Origin: Pseudobdellovibrionaceae bacterium
Lineage (GTDB): Bacteria; Bdellovibrionota; FAC87; UBA2466; JACKAF01
Direction of reading: 5' to 3'
NCBI GenBank assembly: GCA_020635235.1
Contig: JACKAF010000004.1
Span: 248,001 to 312,000 of the forward strand
Length of the DNA: 64,000 nt
Part shown: positions 15,622-23,838 of the stretch, in pieces
Layout of the letters: each line of letters opens with the position of its first letter
Position numbering within the stretch: position 1 is the stretch's first letter
Program-made: the position numbers and the translations under genes
The notes under the pieces: model-generated
The model's database searches: none
Told to the model about the DNA's origin: nothing
The model's input: only the letters and a program-made list of their open reading frames with translations

Positions 15622-15645
15622 CAGATTAAAAGAGGCCTTTTACAT

Positions 15646-16797
15646 ATGGCTCACACAACCGATCGCTACGAGAAATCCGAAGGGTTCGAAGCTAGATCCT
15701 CCGTCCGTTCTAGCGATCCTGCTTTCTTTGAGCAGCTCCTCGATAGCATTCAGGATCCCGTCTACGTTATTTGCCCAGGGGAGGGCTTCAAAATACGCTT
15801 TGTGAACCAGGCCGCTTGTCGTCACTGGGGTTATTCACAGGCTCATTTGCTCAGTATGCGCATCCCCGACTGGGATCCGCATTTCTCTTTCGAAAAGTGT
15901 GAGGCCATTTGGGGACGAGTACAGCGCGAAAAGCGAATTACTTTTGAGACCTGGCATGAAGTGAGCTCTGGAGCGCTCATTCCAGTGGAAATTACTTCCA
16001 ACTACATTGTGTATCAGGGTGAGGAGCTCATTGCAGGGTTTATCAAAGACATAACTGAACGTCGCGAAACCGAAGAAAAAATTAGCCAGCTTACGATGAA
16101 CCTAATGAGATCGAACAAGCAGCTCGAAGAGTTTGCCTACGTGGCATCGCACGATCTCCGGGAACCTCTTGCGACATTGAGCAGCTTCGTGCATCTGCTC
16201 GAAACCCGACACGCGCCCGGATGGACCGGTGAAGCCAAACGTTGGCTTGGCTATATCCAGAAAAGCGCGCGCCGGATGGCTAACATGATTGATTCCCTAC
16301 TCGCCTATTCGCGGCTCAATGCACTCGAGCTTGTGACCGAACCTATCAATACCCGAGCTTTGGTCGGGGAGCTACTCGAGGATCTTCGTTCTATGGTAGA
16401 AAGCGCCCAGGTTGAAATCCGTTTGGGGGATCTCCCGCGGGTTGTGGCCGACAGGATGCAGCTTGGGCACGTTTTTCAAAATCTCATTTCAAATGCCGTC
16501 AAGTTTAGCCAGTCGGCGAAAGAACCCTTCGTAGAAGTTAGCTCCCAAAAAGCGGATCGTGAGTGGGTTTTTTCCGTAAAGGATAATGGCCCCGGAGTGG
16601 ATGCGGAAACCTGCGACCGCATTTTCGAGCCTTTTCAAAAGGGACACCAACAGGCGGGCCTGGCCGGAGTTGGCCTTGGACTTTCGATCTGCAAAAAAGC
16701 GGTGGAACGCCATGGAGGGCGACTGTGGCTGGAACCGAGAAGAGGCGGCGTCACGGAATTTTGCTTTAGCCTCCCGATACGGGAAACTCTTTCTTAA
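15646..16797 (+). CDS. PAS-domain sensor histidine kinase (soluble)
   Basis: 383 residues without membrane segments. A PAS domain (about 27-140) ends in the PAC sequence GFIKDITERRE. A short coiled coil leads to the HisKA domain with His169 in VASHDLREPLATLSSF, the variant common in phytochrome-like kinases. The ATPase domain has the N box NLISNAVKFS, G1 DNGPGVD and G2 GVGLGLSICKKAVERHGG. It should autophosphorylate in response to a cytoplasmic signal sensed by PAS; no cofactor-binding residue is evident. No response regulator gene lies nearby, so it is an orphan kinase. Confidence 0.88.
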   Translation: MAHTTDRYEKSEGFEARSSVRSSDPAFFEQLLDSIQDPVYVICPGEGFKIRFVNQAACRHWGYSQAHLLSMRIPDWDPHFSFEKCEAIWGRVQREKRITFETWHEVSSGALIPVEITSNYIVYQGEELIAGFIKDITERRETEEKISQLTMNLMRSNKQLEEFAYVASHDLREPLATLSSFVHLLETRHAPGWTGEAKRWLGYIQKSARRMANMIDSLLAYSRLNALELVTEPINTRALVGELLEDLRSMVESAQVEIRLGDLPRVVADRMQLGHVFQNLISNAVKFSQSAKEPFVEVSSQKADREWVFSVKDNGPGVDAETCDRIFEPFQKGHQQAGLAGVGLGLSICKKAVERHGGRLWLEPRRGGVTEFCFSLPIRETLS

Positions 16798-17630
16798 ACG
16801 CCATTCTTTTTGAACCAAGCCAGCATACGCTTCCAACCGTCTTCGGCGGCGGCCTTCTGGTAACTCGGTCTATAGTCGGCGTGAAAACCATGCTCCGCGC
16901 CGGGGTAGACGATGATTTCATGTTTGGTTTTGGATTTTTTTAGGGCCTCTCGCATCGTGCTCAAGTCGTCAGCGGAAATTCCGTGGTCCTTTTCCCCGTA
17001 AAGTCCCAATACGGGTACCTGCAAAGTGGGAGCGATGCCGACGGGATAGAGAGTCTTTCCATCGGGTTTTCCCGTGACCCTACCATACCAAGCGACCCCG
17101 GCGCGCACCTTCGGATTGTGGGCCGCGTACATCCAAACCACGTTTCCGCCCCAGCAAAATCCCGTAATGGCCGTGCGTGTGGTGTCGGCTTTGGAGTTTT
17201 TCTTTAACCACTTCATGGTGGAATCTATGTCTTCCCAAACCTGTTTTTGCGGTACCTTGGAAACCACCTCACTAATAATCTGGGGAATGTCTTTCATCTT
17301 GGTTACGTCACCCTGACGAAAATAGAAGTACGGAGCGATTGCAAGGTAGCCTTCTTTGGCTAGACGACGACAAATATCCTGAATATACGCGTGTACACCG
17401 AAGATCTCCTGAATCACCAAAACAACCGGAAAAGGCCCGTTTCCTTTCGGCATTGCCCAGTAGGCAGGCATGGAGTCTTTACCGCAGGGGATCGAAATCG
17501 TATCGCTCAAGAGCCCGTCAGAGGGGGTGGAAATGACCTTCGCGGTGGCAGGGGCAACGGCGAGGGCGAAGCTTGCCGTGATCCCGTGTTGAAAAAGCTG
17601 GCGACGCGTCCAAAGGTCGTTATCGGTCAT
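16794..17630 (-). CDS. Dienelactone hydrolase family protein, Tat-exported
   Basis: 278 residues of alpha/beta-hydrolase. The N-terminus has a twin-arginine stretch (WTRRQLFQHG) and a hydrophobic region ending ALAVAPATA, so Tat export is likely. The nucleophile elbow GFCWGG carries Cys instead of Ser, the mark of dienelactone hydrolases; GEKDHG and GAEHGFHADYR supply Asp and His. It should hydrolyse a lactone or ester in the periplasm, substrate unknown. It follows the RlmI-like gene by 16 bp on the same strand. Its stop overlaps that of the PAS kinase gene as TTAA at 16794-16797. Confidence 0.85.
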   Translation of the reverse strand: MTDNDLWTRRQLFQHGITASFALAVAPATAKVISTPSDGLLSDTISIPCGKDSMPAYWAMPKGNGPFPVVLVIQEIFGVHAYIQDICRRLAKEGYLAIAPYFYFRQGDVTKMKDIPQIISEVVSKVPQKQVWEDIDSTMKWLKKNSKADTTRTAITGFCWGGNVVWMYAAHNPKVRAGVAWYGRVTGKPDGKTLYPVGIAPTLQVPVLGLYGEKDHGISADDLSTMREALKKSKTKHEIIVYPGAEHGFHADYRPSYQKAAAEDGWKRMLAWFKKNGV

Positions 17631-17646
17631 GAGTCCTCCCCGTGCT

Positions 17647-18822
17647 TTAGACGAGGAGCTTACCAGACTCTTTGGTGCTGAAAACCGCTATTTTGAGATA
17701 GTCTCCCTCAGCGAAGCCAACGGGGTGATCCTTCTCTGGTTCGAGAACTGTTTGCAGCTTTAGCGTGGGGGCGAGATCGCTCCGGGCCGCGTCCAAAAAA
17801 ACATTGCGCGTAAGCCGTGAGCTGCAGCAGCAAGTAATCAAGATGCCCCCAGGTTTTAAACGCGCGAGCGCTCCACTGTGCAGGGCGGAGTAGGTTCGGA
17901 GCGCTGCCGGGACTTTGGAGACTGAACTCACGATTTGCGGGGGATCAACGATCACAACATCGTACTGGGTTTCGGGGGGTTCCCGCAGCCATAGAAAGGC
18001 ATCGGCCTGTTTCCATTCCATTCCCGGTTGGCTGTGCTTTTCGATCCCAAACTCGATCGCAGAAGCAGAACTGTCGACGTTGAGCACGTGTTTGGCGCCG
18101 GCGTTTAAGGCACTTAAGCCCAAGGTGCCCGTGTTGGAAAAAAGATTCAGAACGGTTTTTCCGCTTAGGTTCTGGCGCTGCAACCAACGCCGGAGCCCAC
18201 GCAGATCCAGAAAGGCGCCCCCTTTCTGTCCGCTTAACAAGGGGACATGCCAATTGAGCTCAGCTTCGCGAATCTGAAGAGCCGATGGGAGGGTTCCATG
18301 GAGCGTGCGTATCCCGCGTTCGCTGTGTTTCCGCTTTGCGGGAACGCGCCATGCGAGGGCCCGAAGTCCAAGTTGCTCGCGTGCAATGGCAGCGACGTAG
18401 CGGCCGAGGGTGTCCACCGAAGCGCTGTAGGTTTGCAAGACGCCGACGTCTCCGTAGCGATCCAGCACTATGCCCGGCAAGCCGTCGTTTTCGCCGTGAA
18501 TCAGTCGTAGGGCATCGGTTTCGTCGTAAAGGGGTAGGCGGCGCGTGAGTGCCGTGTGCACCATCTGCCAGAGCCAATCCCGGGTAGGCGCGTGGCTACC
18601 CGTTTTGAGCACCCGAATCCCAACTACCGAATGCGGGTCATAAATCCCAAAGCCTAGAGTTTCGTTTCCGTGATCGTAAAGCCGCAGCCACTGGCCAGCG
18701 GGAAAGGGGTTCGCAGCGCTGCTCAATTGCGAGCGAAATACCCAGGGATGACGGCGTCTTACGGCCAGTACCGCCTGTTTTTTGAGCTGGTACCGGCGGG
18801 TTTGAAAACGGGGGGAAAGCAT
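17647..18822 (-). CDS. RlmI-like rRNA (cytosine-C5) methyltransferase
   Basis: About 391 residues from ATG 18822; a GTG at 18837 is an alternative. An N-terminal PUA-like domain (AVRRRHPWVFRSQL) is followed by the RlmI-type linker (RLIHGENDGLPGIVLDRYGDVGVLQ). The SAM domain has VLNLFSNTGTLGLSALNAGA, LNVDSSASAI, motif IV VIVDPP and motif VI ILITCCCSS, whose cysteine region is catalytic in m5C enzymes. E. coli RlmI methylates 23S rRNA C1962; the same target is likely but not proven. It is divergent from the Nudix gene and forms an operon with the dienelactone hydrolase. Confidence 0.85.
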   Translation of the reverse strand: MLSPRFQTRRYQLKKQAVLAVRRRHPWVFRSQLSSAANPFPAGQWLRLYDHGNETLGFGIYDPHSVVGIRVLKTGSHAPTRDWLWQMVHTALTRRLPLYDETDALRLIHGENDGLPGIVLDRYGDVGVLQTYSASVDTLGRYVAAIAREQLGLRALAWRVPAKRKHSERGIRTLHGTLPSALQIREAELNWHVPLLSGQKGGAFLDLRGLRRWLQRQNLSGKTVLNLFSNTGTLGLSALNAGAKHVLNVDSSASAIEFGIEKHSQPGMEWKQADAFLWLREPPETQYDVVIVDPPQIVSSVSKVPAALRTYSALHSGALARLKPGGILITCCCSSRLTRNVFLDAARSDLAPTLKLQTVLEPEKDHPVGFAEGDYLKIAVFSTKESGKLLV

Positions 18823-18893
18823 GGGTCTTAATAGCACAGATTTTGTCTTTATGGTGCGTTGTGCTAGACTCGCCCGGTTTTTTGGAGCTAGCA

Positions 18894-19307
18894 GTGGAAA
18901 CTCTGAGCGAAAATCCGTTTGTCTCTGTGGTGGCAGGGGTCATGCTGAGCGAAGGTAAGTTATTCCTGGCCCGTAGGTTGGGCGGCGACATGCACGGTTA
19001 CTGGGAACTTCCCGGCGGAAAAGTCGAGGAAGGGGAAGTGCCCAAAGAGTCTTTGCAAAGGGAGCTACGCGAAGAACTTGGGATTGATGTAGAAGTGGGC
19101 GACCTAGTAGGACGGTCCGAACACGAGATTCCCGGCAAGAGGATCCGACTGGCGGCTTACCGAGTGTTTCCGCGATCTACGGATTTTGTTTTGAGCGCAC
19201 ACTCAGAGTTTGAATGGGTGGAGCCTGAGAATTGGGGGGCCTACCGGCTTGCCCCAGCAGACTTACCTTTGCTCGATACCGTTCGGGATATGATCCATGA
19301 GGAGTAA
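18894..19307 (+). CDS. Nudix hydrolase, MutT/8-oxo-dGTPase type
   Basis: GTG 18894 was chosen because GGAG lies six bases upstream and the domain starts shortly after; 137 residues. The Nudix box runs from about residue 42 to 64 (GKVEEGEVPKESLQRELREE followed by LGI), fitting GX5EX7REUXEEXGU. The flanking ARRLGGDMHGYWELPGG and the length are typical of MutT-like enzymes that cleanse 8-oxo-dGTP or of ADP-ribose hydrolases. Only 4 bp separate it from the cytochrome gene, whose ribosome binding site (GAGGAG) lies in its last codons, so the two are co-translated. Confidence 0.88.
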   Translation: METLSENPFVSVVAGVMLSEGKLFLARRLGGDMHGYWELPGGKVEEGEVPKESLQRELREELGIDVEVGDLVGRSEHEIPGKRIRLAAYRVFPRSTDFVLSAHSEFEWVEPENWGAYRLAPADLPLLDTVRDMIHEE

Positions 19308-19311
19308 TCAG

Positions 19312-20136
19312 ATGCGTATCGTTTTGGTCCTTTTTAGTTTTGTTTCAGTGGCTACGGCTCAGGAACTGAGCTTCCGCGCTCATGACAAAGAGATACAAAG
19401 TTTTTCTTTGGAGGCCCTAAAGAAACTAGCACCGGCTAAAGACATCACTGTTTATGAGCCACACGAAAAAGCGAAGGTCACGTATTCGGCTATACCGGCG
19501 CGCGCGGTATTCGAGGCCGTCTTCAAAGAGGACTGGAAAGAGGCCGATGAGATCCTTTTTACGTGCGAGGACGGCTACCAACCTTCTGTACCGGCGGCGA
19601 AGTTCAAAAAATACGCCGCGTACTTGAGCTTTGCCAAGCCGGGCAAGCCCTTCACGATGGTCAATAAGCTTCAGAACAATGAGAAGATTGAACTGGGGCC
19701 CTATTATCTTGTTTGGGACAATGAAACTTTTCCTGCACTCAAGGCGGAAGGGGCCTCGGACTCCCCGTACCAGGTGGTCGCAATCGAGTTGGTTGATTTT
19801 GAGAAGCGTTTTCCTGGAATGACGCCTCCCAAAAAAAGAAGTCCGCAAGTGGAGCGCGGGTTTCTGGCATTTCGAAAAAACTGCATGGCCTGCCACACCA
19901 TTAACGGTGACGGTGGGGGCAAAGCGGTTGAGCTCAACTACCCAGTGAACATCACGGAGATGTTAAAGACCTCTTGGCTGCGTAAATGGATTTTGGATCC
20001 GACAAGCATCCGCTTTAACACCACGATGCCCGCATACAATCCGGCGGATCCGAAGCGTGAGGAAACGGTAAAAGATATCCTGGCCTATTTGCGCGAAATG
20101 CGTCGCCATAAACGCAAGCCCGTTCCCAAAGATTAG
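19312..20136 (+). CDS. Exported monohaem cytochrome c with an N-terminal molybdopterin-oxidoreductase-like domain
   Basis: 274 residues from ATG 19312, preceded by GAGGAG. The leader MRIVLVLFSFVSVATAQE directs export. Residues about 20-165 (ALKKLAPAKDITVYEPHEK, ILFTCEDGYQPSVPAAKF, YQVVAIELVDF) resemble the periplasmic molybdopterin-binding oxidoreductase fold without obvious cofactor ligands. The C-terminal part is a class I cytochrome c: CMACH (191-195) binds haem and the Met in TTMPAYNP is the likely sixth ligand. It should be a periplasmic electron carrier. I do not know a named homologue. Confidence 0.8.
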   Translation: MRIVLVLFSFVSVATAQELSFRAHDKEIQSFSLEALKKLAPAKDITVYEPHEKAKVTYSAIPARAVFEAVFKEDWKEADEILFTCEDGYQPSVPAAKFKKYAAYLSFAKPGKPFTMVNKLQNNEKIELGPYYLVWDNETFPALKAEGASDSPYQVVAIELVDFEKRFPGMTPPKKRSPQVERGFLAFRKNCMACHTINGDGGGKAVELNYPVNITEMLKTSWLRKWILDPTSIRFNTTMPAYNPADPKREETVKDILAYLREMRRHKRKPVPKD

Positions 20137-20221
20137 CCTTGGCCAAGGCCAAGCTGGCACCGACGCCTCCTTATATATATAGGATTTACTTAGCTCGGTG
20201 GTCTTCCGGGCCTGAGATCGA

Positions 20222-20237
20222 TGGCCTTTGCTTTGCA
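20222..20237 (+). promoter_or_regulatory. Probable sigma-54 promoter of the acyltransferase gene
   Basis: TGGCCT-TTGCT-TTGCA keeps GG and GC ten bases apart and a perfect -12 TTGCA, but has two deviations in the -24 element. The start of transcription would be near 20248, ahead of the strong AGGGAGGGG at 20262-20270. This is the weakest of the candidates reported for this locus. Confidence 0.4.
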
Positions 20238-20299
20238 AGTTCCTCGGAAGAGGGTACAACCATAGGGAGGGGTGCGTCATCGTTGGCGCCAGCGGGGCT

Positions 20300-21352
20300 A
20301 TGGGGGCACGGGAAAAAGAACACTACTATTTTATCGATTACCTTCGGGCGATGGCCTGCTACCTCGTCGTGCTTCACCATTGCTTGGGCTACTTTCCAAA
20401 GGCCTCCTGGGTAGTCTTCTATATGCGTCACCTGAAGGTCTTTTTCCCAACGGTAACGCTGTATCTGCTGATATCTGGTTTTGTGCATGCGGGGGTCATC
20501 CAGCGCAAGGTGCAACCGTATTCCGACTATGTAATTGAAAAGTTCAAGCGCATCATGGTCCCCTACTTTTGCGTCAGCTTCCTAACTATGGTGCTGAGGA
20601 TTTTCGTGGAGCGCAATCACCTGATGCCTCTGGATGAAGTTCACTACACACCCTTTGTCTGGGGACGCGCGGGGCTGCGTCTTCTTTTCTCGGGCGTGGA
20701 GGGGCACTACTACTTTTTAGAGATATTATTCATCTATCTACTATTCTTCCCAGCCACTGTCCGATTTTTCCGCTCCACGCGCAGCGCTTTGATTGGCCTG
20801 GCTTGCTTGATCGCGGTGGATCCGCTGTTAGCACGCCTATGCATCAGCCTGAGGTCGACCGCTTGGTCCCCGACGGCACTCCTCGTAGCGACTCTTTCCG
20901 GGTATAAGTTCTTTTTCTTCGGTTTTGCTCTCAATCGCTCCTACGCCTGGCTGAGACCCCGGCTGGAGAGTTTCGGCGTTCATCTTGGAGTGCTGTGTCT
21001 TGCGGCATTTGTATTTCTGCACCACTTTTTCCCGGACGGCACCGAGTATTGGGTTTTTTTGCAGCTGCTTGGCTATTTCGCGGTGGCTCGGGCTTTGGTG
21101 CAGGGTCCACACCCCTTGGTCAGCGAGATCTCGACCCTTTCCTTTGGGGTCTATCTTCTTCACCAGCCCTATTTCATCAAGACTTCCCGGCTGCTACTCA
21201 GTCCTTTGGGGCTGACGGCTAATATCCAATTCGTATTCACCTGGTTACTCACGATCGTTCTTACGACTTTGGCCATAAAGTGGTTGGACGGAAATAGGCT
21301 GGCGGCACGCTTCTTACTGGGTAAGCCGATTCCAAAGCTCGCCACCACCTAA
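20300..21352 (+). CDS. Acyltransferase 3 family membrane protein (exopolysaccharide O-acyltransferase)
   Basis: About 350 residues with ten hydrophobic helices. The N-terminal FIDYLRAMACYLVVLHH has the conserved Arg and His pair of the acyltransferase-3 family, which transfers acetyl or succinyl groups to sugars at the inner membrane. The start is uncertain. A strong AGGGAGG stands upstream of codons GTC and ATC in this frame and of a GTG in another frame (20272); the first in-frame ATG is 20300 with a poor site. It opens the exopolysaccharide region and ends at a TAA that lies in the A-tract of the neighbouring terminator. Confidence 0.8.
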   Translation: MGAREKEHYYFIDYLRAMACYLVVLHHCLGYFPKASWVVFYMRHLKVFFPTVTLYLLISGFVHAGVIQRKVQPYSDYVIEKFKRIMVPYFCVSFLTMVLRIFVERNHLMPLDEVHYTPFVWGRAGLRLLFSGVEGHYYFLEILFIYLLFFPATVRFFRSTRSALIGLACLIAVDPLLARLCISLRSTAWSPTALLVATLSGYKFFFFGFALNRSYAWLRPRLESFGVHLGVLCLAAFVFLHHFFPDGTEYWVFLQLLGYFAVARALVQGPHPLVSEISTLSFGVYLLHQPYFIKTSRLLLSPLGLTANIQFVFTWLLTIVLTTLAIKWLDGNRLAARFLLGKPIPKLATT

Positions 21353-21383
21353 AAAAAAGCGCGAGCCGTTGCCGGCCCGCGCT
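21351..21383 (-). terminator. Rho-independent terminator of the tandem thioredoxin-fold gene
   Basis: AGCGCG and CGCGCT (21358-21363, 21378-21383) enclose GCCG-TTGC-CGGC, giving a strong hairpin with one mismatch. On the minus strand it is followed by eight T residues (complement of A 21351-21358). It lies 20 bp beyond the stop of the minus-strand gene; the plus-strand acyltransferase stop is embedded in the A-tract. Confidence 0.75.
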
Positions 21384-21403
21384 GCACTTCCGCTTTTTCG
21401 GTA

Positions 21404-22387
21404 TTACCGGATGATACGACGGATGTCGTTGATATCTTCCGGACTGAGCAAACCGCTCTTTTTGAAAAGCACAGTCCCACTTCGATCGAGTACGAACGTC
21501 GTCGGGAGCTGAGTTTCCGAGAACAGAGTCTGGGACACTTTTTCGGTATCGTAGACAATGTGATACTGAAAGAAGGCAGGGTATTTGTTCATGAAGTCGT
21601 TCACCGCCTTGGTATCCTTGTCCACCGTTACATAGCGAACTGTAGTGCTATGAGCATAGTTGGAGGCAAAGTCCCGATAAGCCACTGTGTTGTTTGCGGC
21701 ATCTTGAGAGTAGATGGTGTTCAAGCTGAGCACTGTGTAGCGCTGCTGGCTGAACTCGGGTAATCGGATGTCGCCTTCAATAATGACTCCGTTTGGAAGA
21801 TGACTTCGAAGCACAAGAGAAGGGGCCACATCGCCCACCTGCAAGGGTTTGCTGCTGGTCGCATAGCCAATAGCGGCCCGAAGCCCGTCAATCTTGTCCT
21901 GGCTCAGGAGCCCTTCCGATTTGAAAAGCACTTTGCTATCCTGATCTACAATGAAGACAGTGGGAAGCTTCGCGACACCAAAGGCCCTCATGGCGCTCTG
22001 AGTCGAGTCGAAGTAGACGGAGTAAAGAAAGTCTTCCTTATAGTCTTCCCTAAACTGGCGGACTTTCAGAACGTCTGCGTCAACAGCGATTAGCTGGGTG
22101 GTGACATCCTTGACCAAGTCTTGGGATTGCGCTGTGACAATGGGTAAGTTTTGGAGGCTAACCGCATCGTCCACCGAAAAAAACTCAACTAGAGTAAAGG
22201 ATTGTTCGGGCTTTTCGGTCGCCGAGACTGGAGCGACAGCGATGTCACCCTTTGCATCGATGCCTTCGAGGATTACGTACGGGACGGTATCCCCTACTTC
22301 AAGCGCCAAAAGTGAATTTGCAGAAAAGCTAGCAATGAGAGTTACCAATACTCCCATTTTGTATAGCCAATAATGTCTAGTTTTCAT
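21404..22387 (-). CDS. Exported tandem thioredoxin-fold protein lacking all cysteines
   Basis: 327 residues with a signal peptide (cut near LLALEVG). Two TlpA/redoxin-like domains follow, about 35-180 and 185-327. Each keeps the cis-proline strand (AKLPTVFIVDQDSKVLFKSEG and TQLPTTFVLDRSGTVLFKKSG), but the usual WCxxC is replaced by FSVDDA and TIYSQD. There is no Cys anywhere in the protein, so it cannot do thiol redox chemistry. A structural, binding or chaperone role in the periplasm is inferred. It has a sigma-54-type promoter and a strong terminator, so it is a single-gene unit within the exopolysaccharide locus. Confidence 0.8.
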   Translation of the reverse strand: MKTRHYWLYKMGVLVTLIASFSANSLLALEVGDTVPYVILEGIDAKGDIAVAPVSATEKPEQSFTLVEFFSVDDAVSLQNLPIVTAQSQDLVKDVTTQLIAVDADVLKVRQFREDYKEDFLYSVYFDSTQSAMRAFGVAKLPTVFIVDQDSKVLFKSEGLLSQDKIDGLRAAIGYATSSKPLQVGDVAPSLVLRSHLPNGVIIEGDIRLPEFSQQRYTVLSLNTIYSQDAANNTVAYRDFASNYAHSTTVRYVTVDKDTKAVNDFMNKYPAFFQYHIVYDTEKVSQTLFSETQLPTTFVLDRSGTVLFKKSGLLSPEDINDIRRIIR

Positions 22388-22512
22388 CGTATCTCCCTAT
22401 TTGAAAGTGGTGTCAGTCCGTTGGCTCCATGAAATTTTTTCAACGTTCTTTTTACATCTGAAAAATAATCGTGCGCCATGACCACTCTTTCTGAGTTAGC
22501 GACCAAAAGCTC

Positions 22513-22528
22513 TGCAATTCATGCGCCA
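22513..22528 (-). promoter_or_regulatory. Sigma-54-type promoter of the tandem thioredoxin-fold gene
   Basis: On the minus strand TGGCGC-ATGAA-TTGCA has GG and GC ten bases apart and one mismatch to TGGCAC-N5-TTGCA. The predicted start near 22502 gives a leader of about 115 nt. Confidence 0.5.
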
Positions 22529-22623
22529 AGAATTGCGTTCAGCGATTAGTTGATTGACGCGTGATGGAATGAAGGGGGCTCGGCTTCTTTTCGTTTTCTT
22601 CCGAGAAGAGAGAAGAGGTGTCT

Positions 22624-23838
22624 ATGTCCAAAAGTCTTGCCACGCTACTTCTGTTTGCTGCAGGCTGGGGAAGTTTGGAAGCCTGCGAACTCAAAAAAAT
22701 CGAATCCAAATGGGATCTGTGGCGCGGGGCGCTATGCTTGCGCGGCGCCAATATCTGGCAGAAGCGAATCGAGCCCGGGGACGATGTTTCCGCCATTGGG
22801 CCGGGACCCTTAGGGCCCCCATATTCTGTCGACGGGCTAAAGCAGCTGGCTGGATGGGGCGCTAATTTCATCAACATCTCTCACCCGGGAATCTTCACGC
22901 AAGGGCGCCCGTATGCTTTGGATCACGCGGCGAAGCAAAACCTGGACAGATTGATAGCCATGGCAGCCGAGGCGGATCTATTTGTGGTTATCGGTTTCAG
23001 AACTGGACCGGGGCGAAGCGAAAAAGCGTTTACCGATCAAGGTGGAAAGAAAGATCATTTAGTTTGGAAAAATAAAAAGGCCCAGGATGCCTGGGTCCAG
23101 ATGTGGAAGCAGACCGCTAAGCTTTATAAGAATCATCCAAACGTAATTGGCTACGAACTTATGGTTGAGCCCAACAGTAACGGGGCATTGCTAAACATCT
23201 ATGATCCAGAACCTTTTTTCGCAAAATACAAGGATACGCTCTACAACTGGTATCCTTTGGCGGAGCGCATCGTCTCCGCAGTTAGGGGAGAAGACTCGGT
23301 AACCCCGATCCTGGTCGGCGGCATGAACTGGAGTAGCGTGAACTGGCTGGACAGTATTCCAGAATTTTCCGATCCGCGAATAGTTTATGTCGCGCACCAA
23401 TACGAGCCTTTTGTATATACGCACCAGAAGGGCACTCTTGCACGCCAATACCCTGGTTTTTTCGATGGAGATTACGACGGAACACCCGATTACGTGAATA
23501 AGAGCTTTCTGGCGACGCTGATGGATCCCGTTCAGCACTTCAAGGAAAAGCGAGGAGCACCCGTAACCGTCAATGAGTTCGGCTTGATTCGGTATGAGCC
23601 GGGTGCGGACAAGTTTATTAACGATCACTTTGAATTGTTTGAGCAATGGCAGGTAAGCAGCGCCATTTGGATTTGGGAATCGGACTTTAAGGGGATTGAC
23701 TGGAACGAGTTCAATTTCCGGTTCGGAAATGATATTGCCGCCACTTCGGAAGTCTCCAACTCTCCATTGGAAAAAGTAATTAGGGCGGCCTGGTCTAAGA
23801 ATTCGGCGCGGCCGTCGAAGCTGCAAAAAAAGTGGTAA
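22624..23838 (+). CDS. Secreted GH5-family glycoside hydrolase (endoglucanase type)
   Basis: 404 residues from ATG 22624 (an in-frame GTG lies at 22618), with a signal peptide ending near SLEAC. The TIM-barrel shows GH5 features: LRGANIW on strand 1, YELMVEPNSN with Glu182 as acid/base and VTVNEFGL with Glu318 as nucleophile, plus YVAHQYEPF. It probably cleaves a beta-glucan or mannan, either the locus's own polymer or a foreign one. The last 44 bp overlap the 3' end of a convergent glycosyltransferase gene. Regulation is not clear; the upstream region is shared with the thioredoxin-fold gene. Confidence 0.85.
   Translation: MSKSLATLLLFAAGWGSLEACELKKIESKWDLWRGALCLRGANIWQKRIEPGDDVSAIGPGPLGPPYSVDGLKQLAGWGANFINISHPGIFTQGRPYALDHAAKQNLDRLIAMAAEADLFVVIGFRTGPGRSEKAFTDQGGKKDHLVWKNKKAQDAWVQMWKQTAKLYKNHPNVIGYELMVEPNSNGALLNIYDPEPFFAKYKDTLYNWYPLAERIVSAVRGEDSVTPILVGGMNWSSVNWLDSIPEFSDPRIVYVAHQYEPFVYTHQKGTLARQYPGFFDGDYDGTPDYVNKSFLATLMDPVQHFKEKRGAPVTVNEFGLIRYEPGADKFINDHFELFEQWQVSSAIWIWESDFKGIDWNEFNFRFGNDIAATSEVSNSPLEKVIRAAWSKNSARPSKLQKKW

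Noticed and set aside
15457..15645. Possible manganese (yybP-ykoY) riboswitch before terC
   Set aside because: GC-rich hairpins are present, but on the plus strand near the kinase promoter; I could not find the conserved elements in the terC orientation.
20272..20538. Open frame starting at a GTG with a strong AGGGAGGGG site
   Set aside because: Its translation is basic and low-complexity and overlaps the clear acyltransferase frame; only the ribosome binding site is striking, which I noted under the acyltransferase start.
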